From positions 1 to 64,000 of the forward strand of contig JACQZR010000073.1 of the NCBI GenBank assembly GCA_016213775.1: a DNA stretch of 64,000 bases. The letters run 5' to 3'. Positions 61,040 through 64,000 of this stretch are shown here, piece after piece. The position numbers were made by a program, and so were the translations under genes. Position 1 is the first letter of the stretch. The number at the start of each line of letters is the position of its first letter. The notes under the pieces are model-generated. The model worked only from the letters and a program-made list of their open reading frames with translations, had not been told where the DNA came from and ran no database searches. Source of the stretch: Acidobacteriota bacterium. GTDB taxonomy: Bacteria; Acidobacteriota; Terriglobia; Bryobacterales; Bryobacteraceae.

Positions 61040-62266
61040 ATGGCGGAGTTTCTACTCAAGTACGCCGATTCCCGGGGGCAGATCAAGGAACAGGTTGCGG
61101 AGGCCGATTCCGAAAAAGACCTGCGGGACCGGTTTGCCCAGCAGGGCTTTTTGATCTACTCGATCAAGTCGGCGAATAAGGCGATAGTCCCGGGGCTGGC
61201 TGGCGGCAGGAGCGGTAAGAAGGGCGTTAACCTCGAAAAATTCCTCATTTTCAACCAGCAGTTCCTCACGCTGGTGAAAGCCGGTCTGCCGATTCTCAAG
61301 TGCCTTGACCTGCTCGCTGACCGCCTCACCGATCCCAAGCTCTCGAAACATATTCAGACTGTCCGAGGCGAAGTGCGCAACGGCGCGCTACTATCCGACG
61401 CCTTCGCCGCCGCAGGCGTGTTTCCCCCGATTTACGTCACCTCGATCATGGCTGGGGAGAAATCGGGAGCGCTTGTAGAAGTACTGGAACGCTACCTCGC
61501 CTATCAGCGGCTGTCGCAGTCGGTAAAGAAGAAACTGCTACTGGCTTTGATCTATCCGTGCGTGCTGATCGTGCTCGTGACAGCGCTCATCATTTTCATG
61601 GTGACCTATGTCGTTCCGCAATTCGCCACCCTGTATTCCGGGCTGGGAGCGCAGTTGCCCGGAATCACGTCGTTCCTGATCGCGGTGGGCACGGTGGCCA
61701 GCGAGTACTTGTTTGTGTTCGTGCTGGGGATTGCGGGATCGGTGTTCGGGGCGCGCCTGTGGGCACGAACGGAAGGCGGCAAGTCGCGGCTGGACGCCTG
61801 GAAGATGCGCACTCCCATTCTCGGCATCATCTGGATGAAGTATCAGGTGGCGCAGTTGGGCCGGGTGTTGAGCACACTGCTGATGGGTGGGATCCCGCTG
61901 ATGCAGGCTCTGGAGACGGCATTCACATCACTCGAATCCCGGCTGCTGCGCAAATCCCTGGAGAACGCCCGGCAATTGGTGAAAGAGGGCCAGCCGCTGT
62001 CCCGTTCATTGGAAGCAAGCAAGATTTTTCCCCCGCTGGCGATTGACATGATCGAAGTGGGCGAGTCCACTGGCGCACTGCCGGCCATGTTGAACAGCGT
62101 CGCTGAGTTCTACGAAGAGGACGTCACCACGCAAATGACGGCCACGCTGAGTTTGATCGAGCCGGCGATCATGATCTTCATGGGCACCTTTGTGGCGTTC
62201 GTGCTGGTGGCGCTCTATCTGCCTATTTTCTCGCTATCGGACACGCTGGGCGGCCCCGGGGGGTAG
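61040..62266 (+). CDS. type IV pilus / type II secretion inner-membrane platform protein (PilC/GspF)
   Basis: The protein has 408 residues, the usual length. Two GspF domains are present (LEKFLIFNQQFLTLVKAGLP, then VAQLGRVLSTLLMGGIPLMQ) with three membrane segments: about residues 175-205, 225-245 and 375-400. The motif EVGESTGALPAMLNSVAEFY is characteristic. It is the platform on which the pilus ATPase works. No other pilus genes are in the window, so it lies apart from its cluster. Confidence 0.92.
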   Translation: MAEFLLKYADSRGQIKEQVAEADSEKDLRDRFAQQGFLIYSIKSANKAIVPGLAGGRSGKKGVNLEKFLIFNQQFLTLVKAGLPILKCLDLLADRLTDPKLSKHIQTVRGEVRNGALLSDAFAAAGVFPPIYVTSIMAGEKSGALVEVLERYLAYQRLSQSVKKKLLLALIYPCVLIVLVTALIIFMVTYVVPQFATLYSGLGAQLPGITSFLIAVGTVASEYLFVFVLGIAGSVFGARLWARTEGGKSRLDAWKMRTPILGIIWMKYQVAQLGRVLSTLLMGGIPLMQALETAFTSLESRLLRKSLENARQLVKEGQPLSRSLEASKIFPPLAIDMIEVGESTGALPAMLNSVAEFYEEDVTTQMTATLSLIEPAIMIFMGTFVAFVLVALYLPIFSLSDTLGGPGG

Positions 62267-62270
62267 TGCC

Positions 62271-62489
62271 ATGCAAAACTACGGTCTAATCGTCTCAAAC
62301 CCGAAGGTCATGATGGGGAAACCGGTCATTCGCGGAACGCGGATTACCGTTGAACTTGTCCTGGAGAAGTTCGCGGCTGGCCAAACCGAAGAACAAATCC
62401 TCCGCGCACATCGTCACATCACCCGCGAAGGCATCCGGGCAGCTCTGGCGTTCGCGGCGACGCTGGCGGGCCCTAGAGGACAGCTTTAG
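62271..62489 (+). CDS. DUF433 family protein, antitoxin-like
   Basis: The protein has 72 residues, 4 bp after the pilC stop. The core is typical (IVSNPKVMMGKPVIRGTRIT, VELVLEKFAAGQTEEQIL). DUF433 proteins are usually paired with a DUF5615 PIN-like toxin, encoded immediately after. No such partner is found downstream, so this is a solitary antitoxin-like protein. Confidence 0.87.
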   Translation: MQNYGLIVSNPKVMMGKPVIRGTRITVELVLEKFAAGQTEEQILRAHRHITREGIRAALAFAATLAGPRGQL

Positions 62490-62496
62490 AAAATCA

Positions 62497-62744
62497 TGAC
62501 GCGCAAAACGGCGACCACCGATCGGCTCGCCGCCCAAACACAAACATATCCTGGCCTTTGCCTTCGTACATCCTGCGACTCCGCACCCAGGTTATCCACC
62601 AGTCGAACCCCGTCACGGCCGGGTTCTTTTGAGCCCTGGGCCCTTCATGACGATGTGCTCGTCGAGGTGTTGCTCCAGCAGATCGAAGCGTCGCGTCCTC
62701 CATGCCTGATTCAAGCCGTCCAGGGTTTGGCAAACCTCGTTGAT
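62497..62744 (-). pseudogene. SnoaL/NTF2-like (DUF4440-type) gene remnant
   Basis: Pieces of a small NTF2-like enzyme fold are scattered over frames: INEVCQTLDGLNQAWRTRRF and DLLEQHLDEHIVMKGPG in one frame (62744 downwards), then MYEGKGQDMFVFGRRADRW in another, with the tail VAVLRVMI in a third near 62505. These match the two ends of such a protein, but about 50 residues of the middle are missing and several frameshifts separate the pieces. No intact start remains. Confidence 0.5.
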
Positions 62745-62762
62745 GCCACATCTCGTTGTTGA

Positions 62763-63428
62763 TCAATTCCGCAAATGGGCGCGGTTCTTTCGTCCCGTCG
62801 TGAGCTTGTTCCGGACCTCACGGCGCACCAGTGCGGGCAGCCGGTCTTGGTTTGCCTGCACGAATTGCCGCACTGCCACCGGATCCCTTTGGGCGAGAGC
62901 ACGGAGCGCCCACGACAGTGCCTTCACAACCATGTCATCCCGATCGTCTCTCAGCAGTGTGCAGACCAGCAGCGTGCGCCGCGTATCGCCCTGGCCGCCT
63001 CTTGCCTTGGCGTTCAGCGGCACTGTGCTCACCAGTGCGGCCCTCCGCCACCAACGGTCATTAGACATCGCCCAATCAACCACCGTGTTGTCATCAATCA
63101 ACCCCTCGCGCCAGGCGGGGCCGGAGAGACAGATCGCGAAGCAATCCACCTGATCCCAGCTCGAAATGCCGAAGCCCAGGCGTTCGAGTTGCGCGCGATC
63201 GAGCGTTCGCAGAGCATCCGGCCGAACGGCGATGAGTTCATCCCCAAGGAAGCGATGCACCCTGCGGTTGGCGATCAGCGCCGCGGCGAATCTGACCACG
63301 TCTTGCCCGGGCGCCGACTTCAGCCGCTTCGAGTATTCCCGGCGCAATGCCCGTAGCGCTACGGCATTGCGAACCGCCATGCTCTGCACCCGCGTTTCAA
63401 TTTCCTCGATGAGTGCTTGGACGTTCAT
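62763..63428 (-). CDS. DNA alkylation repair protein (AlkD-like HEAT repeat)
   Basis: The protein has 221 residues from ATG 63428; the frame continues to 63494 but overlaps the upstream gene. AlkD features are RREYSKRLKSAPGQDVVRFA, the conserved SWDQVDCFAICLSGPAW region and DRWWRRAALVSTVPLNA with the aromatic/Asp pair that grips the alkylated base, and helical HEAT repeats in the second half. It would remove N-alkyl purines. The start overlaps the stop of the VOC gene (ATGA). Confidence 0.87.
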   Translation of the reverse strand: MNVQALIEEIETRVQSMAVRNAVALRALRREYSKRLKSAPGQDVVRFAAALIANRRVHRFLGDELIAVRPDALRTLDRAQLERLGFGISSWDQVDCFAICLSGPAWREGLIDDNTVVDWAMSNDRWWRRAALVSTVPLNAKARGGQGDTRRTLLVCTLLRDDRDDMVVKALSWALRALAQRDPVAVRQFVQANQDRLPALVRREVRNKLTTGRKNRAHLRN

Positions 63429-63889
63429 GGCGAGCCCGGGACGACGCATTGCAGTTCCACGATGTTGCCCTCGGGGTCGCTCACGTAACACCACTCCACC
63501 CGGCGGCCGTCGTTCAGCGAGAGTGTCACGATCTCTCCAACAGGCTTTCCGCCGGCGACCAACACGGCATAGCGCGCTTTTGCGACAGAATCGACGGCGA
63601 AGGCGATGTGTCCGAAACCGGTGCGATTGGGAGCAGGCACAGCGCCCTGCTGTAGCGGCGAATAGGTGAAGATTTCGAGCGTCGGCCCTCCCTCGTCATA
63701 CCCGGGCAGTGCCAGGTGGACGCCTTCCAGCGCTGCTCCCGCGACGCCCGTTCCGCGCTCCAGCGCCTCACCGGAGTACTTACGTTCCGGAGGAACCGGC
63801 CGGCATCCAAACACCGCGCAGTAGAAAGCTGCCAACTCACGCCAGTCTCTCGCCACCAAGTTGGTGTGCACATAGCGCGCGACTATCAT
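63425..63889 (-). CDS. VOC-superfamily (glyoxalase/bleomycin-resistance-like) protein
   Basis: The protein has 154 residues from ATG 63889 (MIVARYVHTNLVARDWRELA); the frame extends to 63949 but without a good start. Two beta-alpha-beta-beta-beta units are apparent, with GVHLALPGYDEGGPTLEIFT, GFGHIAFAVDSVAKARYAVL and YVSDPEGNIVELQ, including the metal His/Glu positions. It may be a glyoxalase, a dioxygenase or a resistance protein; the substrate is unknown. It is translationally coupled to the AlkD-like gene. Confidence 0.87.
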   Translation of the reverse strand: MIVARYVHTNLVARDWRELAAFYCAVFGCRPVPPERKYSGEALERGTGVAGAALEGVHLALPGYDEGGPTLEIFTYSPLQQGAVPAPNRTGFGHIAFAVDSVAKARYAVLVAGGKPVGEIVTLSLNDGRRVEWCYVSDPEGNIVELQCVVPGSP

Positions 63890-63958
63890 AGGTTCCAGTC
63901 TACGGTCTGGGCTTCCACTTTGGTTTACGCTGGAAGAGAGGAAGATCAAGGAGGTGCG

Positions 63959-64000
63959 ATGGCAGCGTTCGCCGCGCGCAGTCTGGACGCGCCCCCAGTG
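63959..64000 (+). CDS. start of a further gene, cut by the right edge
   Basis: ATG 63959 is preceded by a strong AAGGAGGTG ribosome binding site and gives MAAFAARSLDAPPV before the window ends. It is divergent from the VOC gene with about 70 bp between. Nothing can be said about the product from 14 residues. Confidence 0.5.
   Translation, partial: MAAFAARSLDAPPV

Noticed and set aside
62592-62600. TTATCCACC, a near DnaA box
   Set aside because: Isolated copy in a decayed region, far from the 10.56 kb composition switch.
1-64000. Long open frames antisense to real genes (for example 1477-2145, 16021-16305, 39598-40479)
   Set aside because: High-GC coding DNA gives long shadow frames; these lack domains and ribosome binding sites, and clash with well-supported genes on the other strand.
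1-64000. CRISPR arrays, tRNA or rRNA genes, insertion sequences, phage genes
   Set aside because: Looked for repeats with regular spacing, cloverleaf-like runs in the gaps and transposase or integrase motifs; none was found.

Overview
The window looks like a chromosome segment of an acidobacterium, most probably of the Solibacter/Bryobacter type. The pointers are GC-rich coding DNA, a VWA protein of the acidobacterial VWFA-related type (19283-20194), a paired DUF1592-type giant cytochrome and DUF1552 protein (1012-5719), fused cytochrome/copper-monooxygenase proteins, many small secreted proteins of unknown role, and an APC permease behind a subclass B3 metallo-beta-lactamase. This placement is inference from gene content. 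No rRNA, tRNA, CRISPR array, transposase or phage gene was seen.

Layout. 1-10.6 kb: a bicupin (cut by the left edge), the cytochrome/DUF1552 pair, a TfoX-like protein, an eRF1-like (baeRF) protein, a DUF952 protein, the B3 lactamase and the permease. 10.6-25.9 kb: DUF2277, a class III aminotransferase, D-aminoacylase, der, a Rieske oxygenase, a trans-sulfuration enzyme, recA, the VWA protein, prolyl oligopeptidase, a fused acyltransferase/acyl-ACP synthetase and a UMF1 transporter. 25.9-30.9 kb: a DUF2760-Hsp70-Hsp70 operon. 31-38 kb: a DUF4143 ATPase, a TPR/thioredoxin protein, a secreted unknown, then rplL, rplJ and rplA as an isolated operon, then an orphan HicB. 38-49 kb: an FGE-domain protein, an enolase-superfamily protein, an amidohydrolase, MFS, an epimerase-like protein, folC and plsC. 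48-49.9 kb: a decayed HigBA, a membrane protein and an intact VapBC. 49.9-56.5 kb: a four-gene, tightly coupled catabolic operon (glycosidase-like, SSS symporter, gamma-glutamyltransferase-like, enolase superfamily). 56.5-60.5 kb: a four-gene oxidoreductase operon on the minus strand (GMC oxidoreductase, gluconate dehydrogenase subunit 3-like, frameshifted lipoprotein, cytochrome/copper monooxygenase). 60.5-64 kb: mscL, pilC, a DUF433 protein, an NTF2-like relic, an AlkD-like protein, a VOC protein and the start of a further gene.

The most unusual structure is around the ribosomal protein genes. rplA-rplJ-rplL is present, but rplK is not upstream and rpoB is not downstream. A second, diverged copy of the last 32 codons of rplL lies 3.25 kb beyond the intact gene in the same orientation. 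That is the geometry left when DNA inserts at, or recombines with, the 3' end of a gene. Accessory-type DNA (a TA relic, a DUF4143 ATPase with a palindrome at its start) flanks the island on both sides.

A second theme is antitoxins that have outlived their toxins: HicB with a possible HicA tail, HigA behind a frameshifted HigB, and a solitary DUF433, next to one intact VapBC. A third is a sharp switch in strand composition near 10.56 kb: the plus strand is C-rich to the left, whichever strand the genes lie on, and G-rich just to the right.
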